Positions 7,520 to 16,089 of a stretch of 64,000 nucleotides of DNA are shown here, piece after piece. Below the pieces are notes generated by a model. That model did no database searches. It was not told the origin of the DNA and worked only from the letters and a program-made list of their open reading frames with translations. Numbering within the stretch: the stretch's first letter is position 1; each line of letters opens with the position of its first letter. The position numbers were made by a program, and so were the translations under genes. Source of the DNA: Massilia sp. Root418 (GTDB lineage: Bacteria > Pseudomonadota > Gammaproteobacteria > Burkholderiales > Burkholderiaceae_D); the NCBI RefSeq assembly GCF_001425265.1, contig NZ_LMEC01000023.1, positions 310,001 to 374,000 on the forward strand. Reading direction: 5' to 3'.

Positions 7520-8449
7520 ATGACGGTGGCACAGATCGTCGGCATCGCCGTGCTGCTGGTGCTCCTGGCGGGACCGGCAGCGCTCGGCCTGGCCGGCTGG
7601 TACACGGCGCGCCGCGCGCCGCCGGCCCCCGGGCCTCGCCCCGGCGTGGGCTGGCGCTGGAGGTGGACGCTGATGTCGGCGTTGCTGTATGTCCTCGCCT
7701 TCAACCTGACCTTCTTCATCCAGGAGCTGTTCCTGGTGCTGCCCAAGGCCTTCACGCCGGGCCTGCGTCCGACCCTCTTCCACAACAACCATCTCTGGCA
7801 GGGCGACAACCCGCTGGCAAGCCTGTTCCAGGGAACGGGCGCGATCGCGACTTTGCTCGCGGGTGGTGTCTGCGCATGGCTGTTGCGGCGGGGCGCCGGC
7901 AAATCGGCTGCCACGCGCCTGTTCCTGTTCTGGATGGCTTACAGCGGCATCTTCATGGCGTTGCCGCAGGTGGTCATCGGCGTCCTCAGCACCCAGAGCG
8001 ATCTGGGGATGGCCATGGTGTACCTGGGGCTGTCCCAGGCCGCGAAAGTGGCTGCGTCCGTGGTTGCGCTTGCCGTCATCCCTTTGATTGCGGGCTGGCT
8101 GCGGCAACTCTTGCTCGGCAAGGTGGGCGACGCGGACCGCGTTGCCACTGCAAGGGGGCGCAATCTGCTGCTGTTGGAGCTCGCGGTAGTGCCCGCCCTG
8201 CTCGCGCTGCCTGCGATTTTCCTGTTCCGCATTCCCAGGAACTGGTTAGAAGTGGCTGCGGTGCCGGTGGTGGTGACCATCGTTGGCCTGGTCTGGATGC
8301 AGGCCGGAGCTTGGCGCCCCGGCAGGGCAACCGGCAGGGTAAGCGGCAGCAGCGCGGCAGCGGCGCCGCTGGCCTGGCCCCTCGGCGCTGTGGCGGGCCT
8401 GCTGGTGGTCTTCCAGCTGTTGCTGAGGCCCGGTGTGCGCTTCTACTGA
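7520..8449 (+). CDS. Integral membrane protein of unknown function
   Basis: 309 residues with about seven to eight hydrophobic segments (near residues 4-26, 50-75, 100-125, 135-160, 170-195, 220-240, 250-270, 285-305) separated by short polar loops. The loop between segments two and three carries a FTPGLRPTLFHNNHLW sequence that might be functional. No family was recognised. The last residues are RPGVRFY. It begins 22 bases after the TRAP protein and could be co-transcribed, but it has neither the length nor the sequence of a DctQ or DctM subunit. The start has only a weak ribosome site, so an alternative start slightly downstream is possible. Confidence 0.65.
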   Translation: MTVAQIVGIAVLLVLLAGPAALGLAGWYTARRAPPAPGPRPGVGWRWRWTLMSALLYVLAFNLTFFIQELFLVLPKAFTPGLRPTLFHNNHLWQGDNPLASLFQGTGAIATLLAGGVCAWLLRRGAGKSAATRLFLFWMAYSGIFMALPQVVIGVLSTQSDLGMAMVYLGLSQAAKVAASVVALAVIPLIAGWLRQLLLGKVGDADRVATARGRNLLLLELAVVPALLALPAIFLFRIPRNWLEVAAVPVVVTIVGLVWMQAGAWRPGRATGRVSGSSAAAAPLAWPLGAVAGLLVVFQLLLRPGVRFY

Positions 8450-8455
8450 CGCCTG

Positions 8456-9100
8456 TCACGCTGCCGCGTGCAGCGGCAGGTCCAGCTGGTGCCAGGCGGC
8501 CATGGCGCCGGCCAGTTCCAGGCTACCGTGGCCGCCATGGCGCAGCAGGCCGCGCATGCTGTCGGCCAGCACGTCGGGCGACTCGCCCTGGCCCAGCTTG
8601 AATTGCCCTTGCACCGTGCGCACCCGGGCGCGGAAGGGCACGATGTACTGGCTCAGTATCTCGTAGCGGGGACTTTCCTCCAGCCGCCACGGGCAGGCTT
8701 CGCCGGCATCCATCTGGTCGACCAGCGCCTGCAAGGCTGCGCGGGTGGCTTCCTGGCCGCTTCCGAATGCGATGTCGACTTCGAACTGCGCCATTTCGTA
8801 GTTCCAGGTGGGCGCGTTGCGCCGGTCGCGCAGCCAGGCGGATGAGACGTAGCCCTGGGCGCCGGTGAACACCAGCAGCGCCCGGCCCGCCTGGCGCAGG
8901 CTGGCAAGCTGCGGATTGTGCGCGGACAGGTGGCCGATGAATTCCAGTTTGCCGTCTTCATTGCGCTGCAGGACCAGCGGCAGCGGAGTGGCCTGCGCTC
9001 CGGCTTCCCCATGGCTGACCACCATGGCCAGCGGGTGGCGCTTGACGAGGTCTACGATCGGCTGCAGGTCGGCTGGGCGGAAAATACTGGTGTGATACAT
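8456..9100 (-). CDS. FMN-binding negative transcriptional regulator, PaiB-like
   Basis: 214 residues starting MYHTSIFRPADLQPIVDLVKRHPLAMVVS; the start at 9100 matches the family's conserved N-terminus, and the longer upstream open frame overlaps the divergent LysR gene. The split-barrel flavin-reductase-like fold is indicated by LEFIGHLSAHNPQ, ALLVFTGAQGYVSSAWL and NAPTWNYE. PaiB-type proteins were named as repressors with PaiA, but they bind FMN and may act enzymatically. It is divergent from a LysR regulator across a 110-base gap, an arrangement in which the LysR protein usually controls its neighbour. The 3' end faces the membrane-protein gene with a 6-base gap. Confidence 0.85.
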   Translation of the reverse strand: MYHTSIFRPADLQPIVDLVKRHPLAMVVSHGEAGAQATPLPLVLQRNEDGKLEFIGHLSAHNPQLASLRQAGRALLVFTGAQGYVSSAWLRDRRNAPTWNYEMAQFEVDIAFGSGQEATRAALQALVDQMDAGEACPWRLEESPRYEILSQYIVPFRARVRTVQGQFKLGQGESPDVLADSMRGLLRHGGHGSLELAGAMAAWHQLDLPLHAAA

Positions 9101-9210
9101 TGCGCGTCTCCGGTGGGTTGGTTCCGCCATTGTGCGGGGCGTACCATGGCGGCGAAAGCCACGCCGTGCAATGGGCGCGTTCACCGGTGAACAACAGGAA
9201 AGGACTGGAG

Positions 9211-10119
9211 ATGGCGGGCAGCGACAAACTGGGGTGGGGCGATTTGCACGTGCTGCACGCGGTGGCGAAAACCGGCTCGCTGTCGCAGGCGGCGGCGCTG
9301 CTGGGCACCAGCCATCCGACCGTGTTCCGCCGCATCCAGGCCATTGAACAGACGCTGGGGGCAACGCTGTTCGAGCGCAGCAGGCAGGGCTATCGCGCCA
9401 CCGCAGCCGCAGCCGAACTGCTGGAGCTGGCGGAACATATTGCGCAGCGCCTGAACGACATCTCAGGCTCGGCCAGCGCCGATGGCTGTGTCGGAGGCAG
9501 GGTACTTCTGAGCACCACCGAAACCATGCTGCCCACCGTGCTGCCGCCGGTGCTGGCCAAGCTGCGGCAGAGTGTGCCCGGCATACTGGTGGAGCTGGAT
9601 ATTGCGGACGGGCTGGCCAATCTGCAGCGGCGCGAGGCCGACGTGGCGCTGCGGGCGGGCGGCCAGCCGCCGGATGAGCTGGTCGGGCGCATCGTGTGCG
9701 GCATTGAAACCACGGTTTACCGCCCGGCCGCCTGGGCGCCGGTCGACGAGGCGCGGCTCGCCGCCGTGCCATGGGTCTGCCTGGATGACGGATTTGCGCA
9801 CCTGGCGTCGATGCAGTGGCTGAAAGAGCGCGGCCTGCTGGCCCGGGCCGCAGCGCGCTGCAACAGCACCGTGGCCGTGATGCGGCTGGCCGAGCAGGGC
9901 ATGGGGCTGGCGATGCTGCCGTGCTACCTGGGCGACGCCTGTGGCGCGCTGCGGCGCGTGCTGCCGCCGCAGCCGCAGTTCCGTTCCGACCTGTGGCTGC
10001 TGTCCCATGCCAGCACGCGCGGCGTGGCGCGCATCGGCGCGGTGCTCGATGGGCTGAGCGAGGGTCTGCGCCAGCAGGCGGACCTGTTCGAAGGCCGCCG
10101 TCCCTGGCCCGCTCCCTAG
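9211..10119 (+). CDS. LysR-family transcriptional regulator
   Basis: 302 residues. The N-terminal winged helix-turn-helix is clear: DLHVLHAVAKTGSLSQAAAL, then TSHPTVFRRIQAIEQTLGATLFER (about residues 9-60). The remaining sequence is a LysR-type effector-binding domain with two alpha/beta lobes. ATG at 9211 is preferred over an upstream TTG because it has a good AAGGACTGGAG ribosome site and removes overlap with the divergent gene. Its position opposite the PaiB-like gene suggests that it regulates that gene and itself from the 9101-9210 region. Effector unknown. The cysteines and the histidine-rich SHPTVF recognition helix follow the subfamily pattern. Confidence 0.9.
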   Translation: MAGSDKLGWGDLHVLHAVAKTGSLSQAAALLGTSHPTVFRRIQAIEQTLGATLFERSRQGYRATAAAAELLELAEHIAQRLNDISGSASADGCVGGRVLLSTTETMLPTVLPPVLAKLRQSVPGILVELDIADGLANLQRREADVALRAGGQPPDELVGRIVCGIETTVYRPAAWAPVDEARLAAVPWVCLDDGFAHLASMQWLKERGLLARAAARCNSTVAVMRLAEQGMGLAMLPCYLGDACGALRRVLPPQPQFRSDLWLLSHASTRGVARIGAVLDGLSEGLRQQADLFEGRRPWPAP

Positions 10120-10232
10120 CCTGGAAAGCGCGCTTTCGCTGAGCCAGATCAACATGGCCCGCCTCGCGGCTTGCTATCTTGGCTTGCGGCCCTCCGCATT
10201 GTGCGGCCGCGCCGCGCTACCAGGAGACGATC

Positions 10233-10490
10233 ATGGATCATTGCGGACCGGACCACATTGAAGTGCTGGACAAAAAGATCAGCGCGCTGAGCGACGCGCT
10301 GGCCCACCTGGGCCAGGGCACCACGCTGAAAGAGCTGCTGCGCATCATCCGCTTCCCCGGCTACACCACTCCCGCCGAGTTCGCCTTCTCGGTCGCCATG
10401 CTCGACGCCATGGCCCACCAGGCGCGCATGCTTGAGCAGATGGGCGACCAGCTGCTCGGCGCCGCCAAGCAGGTAGGGAAGGAGGGCTGA
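10233..10490 (+). CDS. Small hypothetical protein (85 residues)
   Basis: An 85-residue soluble protein starting MDHCGPDHIEVLDKKISALS after a CAGGAGA ribosome site. It is predominantly helical (long amphipathic stretches at residues 10-30 and 55-80) and contains RIIRFPGYTTPAEFAF in the middle. No family was recognised, and no transmembrane or signal segment is present. It stands alone between the LysR gene and the cache-domain gene, both on the same strand, with about 110 and 180 bases on either side. Codon use is like its neighbours, which supports it as a real gene. Confidence 0.6.
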   Translation: MDHCGPDHIEVLDKKISALSDALAHLGQGTTLKELLRIIRFPGYTTPAEFAFSVAMLDAMAHQARMLEQMGDQLLGAAKQVGKEG

Positions 10491-10673
10491 CGGGCCGGGA
10501 GTAAAATAATGGGCCGACAGGCTTCACCCCTTAGTGATATTGGCCGATCCTGCTGCCTTCCCGCTTGTTGCGTCGCGCTGACAAACCGTTTTGCTGTGGA
10601 AAATGTGCGCTACACTGCCTTGGCCGCCTGCCGGGGCAGCGCGGCGCCTTTCCACATTGATAAGGGGTCACGG

Positions 10674-11135
10674 ATGAAGCAATTGTTTCGGGTAGTGTTT
10701 GCGGCCATGCTGGCCTGGTCCTTCGTGCCGGGCGCGTCGGCGGCAAACGTGGGGTCGGCGGACGAGGCGGTGGCGATGGTGAAGAAGGCGGCAGCCTACA
10801 TCGCCGCCAACGGCAAGGAGAAGGCTTTTGCCGAGATCAACAACCCCAGCGGCCAGTTCAAGGACCGCGACCTCTACATCGCGGTGCTGGACACCAAGGG
10901 CGTGACCCTGGCGCACGGCGGCAATGCCAAGCTGATCGGCAAACCCATGATCGACCTGAAGGACGTGGACGATAAGTACTTCATCAAGGCCTTCCTCGAC
11001 GTGGCCGCCACCAAGGGCAGCGGCTGGGTCGATTACAAGTGGCCGAACCCGGTCAGCAAGGCCATCGAGAAGAAATCCACCTACGTGGAGAAGGCGGGCG
11101 ACCTCGTCATTATCTGCGGCATCTACAAAGGCTAA
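10674..11135 (+). CDS. Exported single-cache-domain protein
   Basis: 153 residues with a Sec signal peptide (MKQLFRVVFAAMLAWSFVPGASA). The mature part has the cache-type 2 sensor pattern: an AVAMVKKAAAYIAANGKEKAFAEINN helix, RDLYIAVLDTKGVTLAHGGN, LIGKPMIDLKDVD, FIKAFLD and SGWVDYKWPNP. Free-standing periplasmic cache proteins bind small ligands but have no output domain of their own; ligand unknown. The downstream neighbour paaX converges on it with only 4 bases between the stops. An upstream in-frame extension to 10509 exists, but the signal peptide and the AAGGGGTC ribosome site favour 10674. Confidence 0.82.
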   Translation: MKQLFRVVFAAMLAWSFVPGASAANVGSADEAVAMVKKAAAYIAANGKEKAFAEINNPSGQFKDRDLYIAVLDTKGVTLAHGGNAKLIGKPMIDLKDVDDKYFIKAFLDVAATKGSGWVDYKWPNPVSKAIEKKSTYVEKAGDLVIICGIYKG

Positions 11136-11139
11136 AAAG

Positions 11140-12069
11140 CTAAGCCAGGCCGCCGAAACGCTGGTAGAACTCGCTGCCGGCTTCGGCGGCGGCCTCGTCC
11201 TCGCGGCGCAGCACGGCCAGCACGTGCTGCTCGGCCGCCTTCGACACAATCCGGTACAGCTCGCGCGCCAGCTCGTAGGCGGCCGCGCCCGGCCACGGCT
11301 CGGGCAGCAGTTCCACCGGCAGTTGCGGGTCATGCAGCTGCACGCGGCGGTAGGCGTGGATCAGCAGCGAGCGGATCACGAAAGCCTGCTCCGGGTCCGG
11401 CCGGTGGCCCGCCTGCAGCAGCGCCAGCAGCGGCTGGAATTGCGCGATGAATTGCTGGTAGCCGCCGATCACGCCGCGCAAGTCCCAGCCCTCGTCTATC
11501 ATTTCCCGCAGGGGACGTCCGTTCTGCGCGCCCGGCATCCCGGCCGCGTGGCAGATGAACAGCTTGCCCCGCGTGCCGGTGCGCGCGAGCAGCTCGTCCA
11601 GCGTGTCCGGATTGCCGGCCGGATGGCCGAACACACCGGGCGACACCAGTCCGTAACCTTCCCACACCAGCTCCTTGCGCAGCAGCGTGCGCTCGGCCGC
11701 GCCCAGGCTGTTGCCGCTCATTACCAGTGTCCAGTTGCCGTCCCAGTGCACGTGCAGCGGGGCGTAGATGCGGCGCTGCGCGCGCGCGAAGCGGGCCTGC
11801 GACCCGGGCGTGATGGAATAGGACGAGCGGCGTCCGTCGCGCTGCGACACCAGCCAGCCCTCCTGCGCCAGCCGGAACACCGAGGTGCGCAGCAGGCGGT
11901 CGTTCACGCCGAACGGCGCCAGCAGCTCGATCAGGCTGCCCAGCCACACCACGCCGCCGTGCGGCACCACCGCGTCGCCGAAGATGGTCATCACCAGCGA
12001 TTTCGAGCGCGGCGGATCGCTGGCCAGGAAGTGGGCGATCCATTCATTGCTGTTCAGGGTCTTCATCAT
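11140..12069 (-). CDS. paaX: PaaX, phenylacetyl-CoA-responsive repressor
   Basis: 309 residues, the normal PaaX length. The N-terminal winged helix (residues ~20-85: SLVMTIFGDAVVPHGGVVWLGSLIELL ... RTSVFRLAQEGWL), the central SYSITPGSQARFARAQRRIYA and the C-terminal PEPWPG...ARELYRIVSKAAE block are all typical. PaaX represses paa genes and is released by phenylacetyl-CoA. The start was put at the ATG at 12069 (MMKTLNSNEW); the longer open frame crosses the intergenic control region. The gene is divergent from paaA, with a good inverted repeat between them, so it probably controls both directions. Confidence 0.93.
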   Translation of the reverse strand: MMKTLNSNEWIAHFLASDPPRSKSLVMTIFGDAVVPHGGVVWLGSLIELLAPFGVNDRLLRTSVFRLAQEGWLVSQRDGRRSSYSITPGSQARFARAQRRIYAPLHVHWDGNWTLVMSGNSLGAAERTLLRKELVWEGYGLVSPGVFGHPAGNPDTLDELLARTGTRGKLFICHAAGMPGAQNGRPLREMIDEGWDLRGVIGGYQQFIAQFQPLLALLQAGHRPDPEQAFVIRSLLIHAYRRVQLHDPQLPVELLPEPWPGAAAYELARELYRIVSKAAEQHVLAVLRREDEAAAEAGSEFYQRFGGLA

Positions 12070-12122
12070 GCGCGCGGGTTGTTCTCTCAAGCCGGAAGTT
12101 TGCACCAACTTGTCACGAAGGG

Positions 12123-12157
12123 ATACAGTTTTTTGATCTGAGTCAAAAAAACAGTAT
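12123..12157. promoter_or_regulatory. Inverted repeat in the paaX-paaA intergenic region (candidate PaaX operator)
   Basis: ATACAGTTTTTTGA at 12123-12136 is mirrored by TCAAAAAAACAGTAT at 12143-12157 with a short centre. It lies between the divergent starts, just upstream of a TATGAT -10-like box (12178-12183) for paaA. The position and symmetry suit a repressor site. It differs from the E. coli PaaX consensus as I know it, so assignment to PaaX is inference. Confidence 0.5.
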
Positions 12158-12214
12158 GCAAACGAATTTTTGTATCGTATGATGATTTTACACCCTTGAC
12201 CAAGGAGACAAAAC

Positions 12215-13204
12215 ATGTACGCACAGATGGTTGAAACCGGCCTGAAGAAAGTTCAGACGAACGAGGACATGAGCGCCGAGGAGCTCGCCTTCCAGGCCCG
12301 TATCGACGCCGGCGTGAAGATCGAGGCCAAGGACTGGATGCCGGATGCCTACCGCAAGACGCTGATCCGCCAGATTTCCCAGCACGCCCACTCTGAAATC
12401 GTCGGCCAGCTGCCCGAGGGCAACTGGGTGACGCGCGCACCCACGCTGAAGCGCAAGTCCGTCCTGCTGGCCAAGATCCAGGACGAAGCCGGCCATGGCC
12501 TGTACCTGTACAGCGCCGCCGAGACCCTGGGCGTGTCGCGCGACGAGCTGCTGGCGGCCCTGCACAGCGGCAAAGCCAAGTATTCGAGCATCTTCAACTA
12601 CCCCACGCTGAGCTGGGCCGACATGGGCGCCATCGGCTGGCTGGTGGACGGCTCGGCCATCATCAACCAGATCCCGCTTTGCCGCTGCTCCTACGGCCCG
12701 TATGCGCGCGCCATGATCCGCGTGTGCAAGGAAGAGTCCTTCCACGCGCGCCAGGGCTACGACATCATGATGTCGCTGGCCAAGGGCACGCCCGAGCAGA
12801 AGGCCATGGCGCAGGACGCGCTGAACCGCTGGTGGTGGCCTTCCCTGATGATGTTCGGCCCGTCGGACGCGGAGTCGGTCAACAGCGCGCAGTCCGCGCA
12901 GTGGCGCATCAAGCTGTTCTCGAACGATGAGCTGCGCCAGCGCATGGTGGACCAGACCGTGCCGCAGGCCGAATACCTGGGCCTGACCGTGCCAGATCCC
13001 GACCTGAAGTTCAACGCCGAAACGGGCCACTATGAATTCGGCGAGATCGACTGGAGCGAATTCCAGGCTGTCCTGAAGGGCAACGGCCCGTGCAACCGCG
13101 AGCGCCTGCGCACCCGCGTGAAGGCCTACGAGGACGGCGAGTGGTTCCGCGACGCGCTGGTGGCCTACGCCGACAAACACAAAGAGGAGAAGGCTGCGGC
13201 CTGA
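12215..13204 (+). CDS. paaA: PaaA, catalytic subunit of phenylacetyl-CoA epoxidase
   Basis: 329 residues. This is the di-iron hydroxylase subunit that inserts one oxygen into the aromatic ring of phenylacetyl-CoA to give the 1,2-epoxide. Metal-ligand motifs are visible: DEAGHG (Glu91, His94) and KEESFHARQGY (Glu173/174, His177). The start follows an AAGGAGAC site. PaaA pairs with PaaC, while PaaB bridges and PaaE delivers electrons. It is first in paaABCDE, with paaB only 11 bases downstream. The N-terminal segment up to residue ~25 is slightly longer than the core, as in many proteobacterial homologs. Confidence 0.97.
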   Translation: MYAQMVETGLKKVQTNEDMSAEELAFQARIDAGVKIEAKDWMPDAYRKTLIRQISQHAHSEIVGQLPEGNWVTRAPTLKRKSVLLAKIQDEAGHGLYLYSAAETLGVSRDELLAALHSGKAKYSSIFNYPTLSWADMGAIGWLVDGSAIINQIPLCRCSYGPYARAMIRVCKEESFHARQGYDIMMSLAKGTPEQKAMAQDALNRWWWPSLMMFGPSDAESVNSAQSAQWRIKLFSNDELRQRMVDQTVPQAEYLGLTVPDPDLKFNAETGHYEFGEIDWSEFQAVLKGNGPCNRERLRTRVKAYEDGEWFRDALVAYADKHKEEKAAA

Positions 13205-13215
13205 GGAGACATAAG

Positions 13216-13500
13216 ATGAGCAAAGAATGGCCATTGTGGGAAGTATTCATCCGCAGCCAGCACGGCCTGGCGCACAAGCATGTGGGCAGCCTGCACGCGT
13301 CCGACGCCGCCATGGCGGTCAACAACGCGCGCGACGTATACACCCGCCGCAATGAAGGCGTGAGCATCTGGGTGGTGAAGGCCACCGACATCGTGGCCAG
13401 CAGCCCGGCCGACAAGGATGCGCTGTTCGAGCCGTCCAACAGCAAGGTCTACCGCCATCCCACCTTCTTCCCGATGCCGGAAGAAGTGAAGAACCTGTAA
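13216..13500 (+). CDS. paaB: PaaB, structural subunit of phenylacetyl-CoA epoxidase
   Basis: 94 residues starting MSKEWPLWEVFIRSQHGLAHKHVGSLHA, the family signature, and ending FPMPEEVKNL. PaaB has no metal site; it links two PaaAC heterodimers in the epoxidase complex. ATG at 13216 was chosen because it follows a GAGGAGAC site and the family begins there. paaC starts 12 bases beyond its stop. Confidence 0.96.
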   Translation: MSKEWPLWEVFIRSQHGLAHKHVGSLHASDAAMAVNNARDVYTRRNEGVSIWVVKATDIVASSPADKDALFEPSNSKVYRHPTFFPMPEEVKNL

Positions 13501-13512
13501 GCGGGAAGCGTC

Positions 13513-14277
13513 ATGGACAAATTCACGGACGACAAATTTTCCTGGCTGCTGCGCCAGGGCGACAACGCCTTGATCCTGAGCCAGCGCCTGTCTGAGCTGT
13601 GCGGCAAGGGCCCGGCGCTGGAAGAGGACATGGCGCTGACCAACGTGGCGCTGGACCTGCTGGGCCAGACCCGCATGTGGTACACCTACGCCGGCGAGCT
13701 GGAAGGCGCGGGCCGCAGCGAGGACCAGCTGGCCTACCACCGCGACGCGCACGACTTCAAGAACTGCCTGCTGGTGGAGCAGCAGAACGGCAACTACGCC
13801 GACACCATGATGCGCCAGTTCTTCTTCGACACCTGGCACTACTTCTTCATCGGCGCGCTGACCAGCTCCAGCGATGAGCGCATCCGCGAAATCGCCGAGA
13901 AGTCGCTGAAGGAAGTCACCTACCACCTGCGCCGCAGCGGCGACCTGATCGTCCGCATGGGCGACGGCACGGAAGTGAGCCACGCGAAAACGCAAACCGC
14001 CGCCGACGAGCTGTGGATGTACACGGGCGAGTTCTTCAAGTACGACGCCATCGACCAGGCCATGGTGGCCGCAGGCGTGGCGCCGGCCGCCGAGCCGCTG
14101 CGCGCGCAATGGCTGGCGCACGTGAGCGACATCTTCGGCGAAGCCACGCTGGCCATGCCGTCGCCGGAGGCCTGGATGCAGAAGGGCGGCAAGCAGGGCG
14201 TGCACAGCGAGCACCTGGGCTTTCTGCTGGCCGAGATGCAGTTCCTGCAGCGCGCCTACCCCGGATCGGAGTGGTAA
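13513..14277 (+). CDS. paaC: PaaC, non-catalytic ferritin-like subunit of phenylacetyl-CoA epoxidase
   Basis: 254 residues of helical ferritin-like fold, the structural partner of PaaA. Family blocks include FSWLLRQGDNALILSQRLSELCGKGPALEEDMALTN, LLGQTRMWYTYAGE, REIAEKSLKEVTYHLRRSGDLIVRMGDGTE and GKQGVHSEHLGFLLAEMQFLQRAYPG near the C-terminus. PaaC keeps the four-helix fold but has lost the full di-iron site and stabilises PaaA and substrate binding. The stop abuts the ATG of paaD directly (TAAATG), suggesting coupled translation. Confidence 0.96.
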   Translation: MDKFTDDKFSWLLRQGDNALILSQRLSELCGKGPALEEDMALTNVALDLLGQTRMWYTYAGELEGAGRSEDQLAYHRDAHDFKNCLLVEQQNGNYADTMMRQFFFDTWHYFFIGALTSSSDERIREIAEKSLKEVTYHLRRSGDLIVRMGDGTEVSHAKTQTAADELWMYTGEFFKYDAIDQAMVAAGVAPAAEPLRAQWLAHVSDIFGEATLAMPSPEAWMQKGGKQGVHSEHLGFLLAEMQFLQRAYPGSEW

Positions 14278-14847
14278 ATGAACGCCGCCGCTGCCGCCAA
14301 CGCTAGCGCCGTCACCACCGGGCAGGTCTGGGCCTGGCTCGCCGAGGTGGCCGACCCGGAGATTCCCGTGATCTCGGTGGTGGACCTGGGCATCGTGCGC
14401 GACGTGGCCGTGGCGGACGACGGCGCGTGCACCGTCACCATCACGCCCACCTACTCGGGCTGCCCGGCCATGCAGGTGATCGCCGATGCCGTCACCGATG
14501 CGCTGCGCGAGCGCGGCGTGGCGAAGGTGGAGCTGCGCACGCAGCTGTCCCCCGCCTGGACCACTGACTGGATGAGCGAAGAGGGCAAGGCCAAGCTGAA
14601 AGGCTACGGCATCGCCCCGCCGGCGCAGCAGGTGATCGACATCAGCGGCTTGCGGGGCGGCGCCGCCGGCAGTGCCGGCCTGGCGGCCGGCGTGCGCCGC
14701 GGCGCCATCGCCGCACCCAGGGTGGTGTGCCCGCACTGCGGCTCCAGCCATACCCAAAACACCAGCCAGTTCGGCTCCACGCCCTGCAAGGCGCTGTACA
14801 AGTGCCTCGATTGCCGCGAGCCGTTCGACTACTTCAAGTGCCACTGA
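14278..14847 (+). CDS. paaD: PaaD, MIP18-type Fe-S/metal maturation factor for PaaABCE
   Basis: 189 residues. The N-terminal ~100 residues are a DUF59/MIP18 domain (VADPEIPVISVVDLGIVRDV, ITPTYSGCPAM). The C-terminal ~45 residues carry a four-cysteine zinc-ribbon pattern CPHCG...CLDC plus a terminal FDYFKCH, as in PaaD/PaaJ-type proteins. PaaD is needed for active epoxidase, probably by assembling the iron centres. The extended Ala/Gly-rich linker between the domains is typical. It starts immediately at the stop of paaC; paaE begins 13 bases downstream. Confidence 0.94.
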   Translation: MNAAAAANASAVTTGQVWAWLAEVADPEIPVISVVDLGIVRDVAVADDGACTVTITPTYSGCPAMQVIADAVTDALRERGVAKVELRTQLSPAWTTDWMSEEGKAKLKGYGIAPPAQQVIDISGLRGGAAGSAGLAAGVRRGAIAAPRVVCPHCGSSHTQNTSQFGSTPCKALYKCLDCREPFDYFKCH

Positions 14848-14860
14848 GAGCATACCCACT

Positions 14861-15937
14861 ATGAGCAAATTCTATCCGCTGTCCGTCGCCAAGGTAAACA
14901 ACGAAACGCGCGACTGCATCGCCGTCACCTTCGCCGTGCCGCCCGAACTGGAAGAGAGCTTCAAATACCAGCAAGGCCAGCACCTCACGCTGCGCACCCG
15001 CATCAACAGCGAAGACGTGCGCCGCTCGTACTCGATCTGCTCGGCCGTGCAGGACGGCGCGCTGCGCGTGGCCATCAAGCGCACGCCCGGTGGCATGTTC
15101 TCCACCTGGGCCAACGACACGCTGAAGCCCGGCGCCGTGATCGAAGTGATGCCGCCCATGGGCCACTTCAATGTGCCGCTGGACGCCGCCAACCGCAAGA
15201 ACTACCTGGCCTTCGCGGCCGGCAGCGGCATCACGCCCATCTTGTCCATCATCAAGACCACGCTGCTGACGGAACCGGGCAGCCGCTTCACACTGTTCTA
15301 CGGTAACCGGGCGTCGTCGTCGGTGATCTTCAAGAACGAACTGGCCGACCTGAAGGACATCTACACCGACCGCCTGAACATCGCCTACGTGATGAGCCGC
15401 GAACAGCAGGACATCGAGCTGTTCAACGGCCGCATCACCAAGGAGAAGGCGCAGCAGTTCCTGCAGCACTGGGTACGCGTGGAGGATTTCGACAACGCCT
15501 TCATCTGCGGCCCGGAAGACATGATGCACGGCGTGTCGGCCGCGCTGCAGGAAGCCGGCATGCCGAAGGCGAACATCAAGATCGAGCTGTTCGCGGCCAG
15601 CATCCCCAAGCACCAGCACAAGCCGCGCACGCAGGCCGACGCCTCGGCGGGCCTGACCGAAGTGACCGTGGTCATGGACGGCAACCACACCATGTTCACC
15701 ATGGACCGCGACAAGGAATCCATCCTGGACGCCGGCCTGCGCGCAGGCATCGACATGCGCTATTCCTGCAAGGGCGGCGTGTGCTCAACCTGCCGCTGCA
15801 AGGTGCTGGACGGGAAAGTGGACATGGACGTGAACTACGCGCTGGAAGACTACGAGATCGCGCGCGGCTTCGTGCTGAGCTGCCAGAGCTTCCCGGTGAC
15901 GGACAAGGTGGTGGTCGACTTCGACCAGGCTGAGTGA
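14861..15937 (+). CDS. paaE: PaaE, NAD(P)H:epoxidase reductase with C-terminal 2Fe-2S ferredoxin domain
   Basis: 358 residues that pass electrons from NADPH through FAD and an iron-sulfur cluster to PaaA. An FAD-binding barrel comes first (RRSYSICSAVQDG near residue 48), then an NAD-binding domain (FAAGSGITPILSIIKT, TLFYGNR, FICGPEDM). The plant-type ferredoxin domain follows, with CKGGVCSTC ... CQ as cluster ligands (about residues 303-340). ATG at 14861 was chosen from family length; the longer frame overlaps paaD. The operon segment ends here: an inverted pair of palindromic repeats separates it from paaG. Confidence 0.96.
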   Translation: MSKFYPLSVAKVNNETRDCIAVTFAVPPELEESFKYQQGQHLTLRTRINSEDVRRSYSICSAVQDGALRVAIKRTPGGMFSTWANDTLKPGAVIEVMPPMGHFNVPLDAANRKNYLAFAAGSGITPILSIIKTTLLTEPGSRFTLFYGNRASSSVIFKNELADLKDIYTDRLNIAYVMSREQQDIELFNGRITKEKAQQFLQHWVRVEDFDNAFICGPEDMMHGVSAALQEAGMPKANIKIELFAASIPKHQHKPRTQADASAGLTEVTVVMDGNHTMFTMDRDKESILDAGLRAGIDMRYSCKGGVCSTCRCKVLDGKVDMDVNYALEDYEIARGFVLSCQSFPVTDKVVVDFDQAE

Positions 15938-15948
15938 GCGCTGGCGCT

Positions 15949-16062
15949 GGCGGGTTACGCGCTCCGCGCTAACCCGCCCTACGTGACCGGATACGGACAC
16001 GGAATACGAAACACGGGATATGAATACCGTAGGGCGGGTTAGCGCGCAGCGCGTAACCCGCC
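15949..16062. repeat. REPIN-like inverted pair of GGCGGGTTA palindromes
   Basis: Unit A (15949-15983) is a hairpin GGCGGGTTAcGCG...CGCTAACCCGCC followed by CTACG. Unit B (16028-16062) is the same element in reverse, starting CGTAGGGCGGGTTA. The 44-base spacer contains no gene. The pair lies between paaE and paaG. The same architecture recurs at five other intergenic places in the window. Confidence 0.9.
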
Positions 16063-16089
16063 GCAACGAACGACAATGGAGGAGACGCC

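Noticed and set aside
10123..10138. GAAAGCGCGCTTTC palindrome after the LysR gene as a terminator
   Set aside because: No loop and no T-tract; too short to call.
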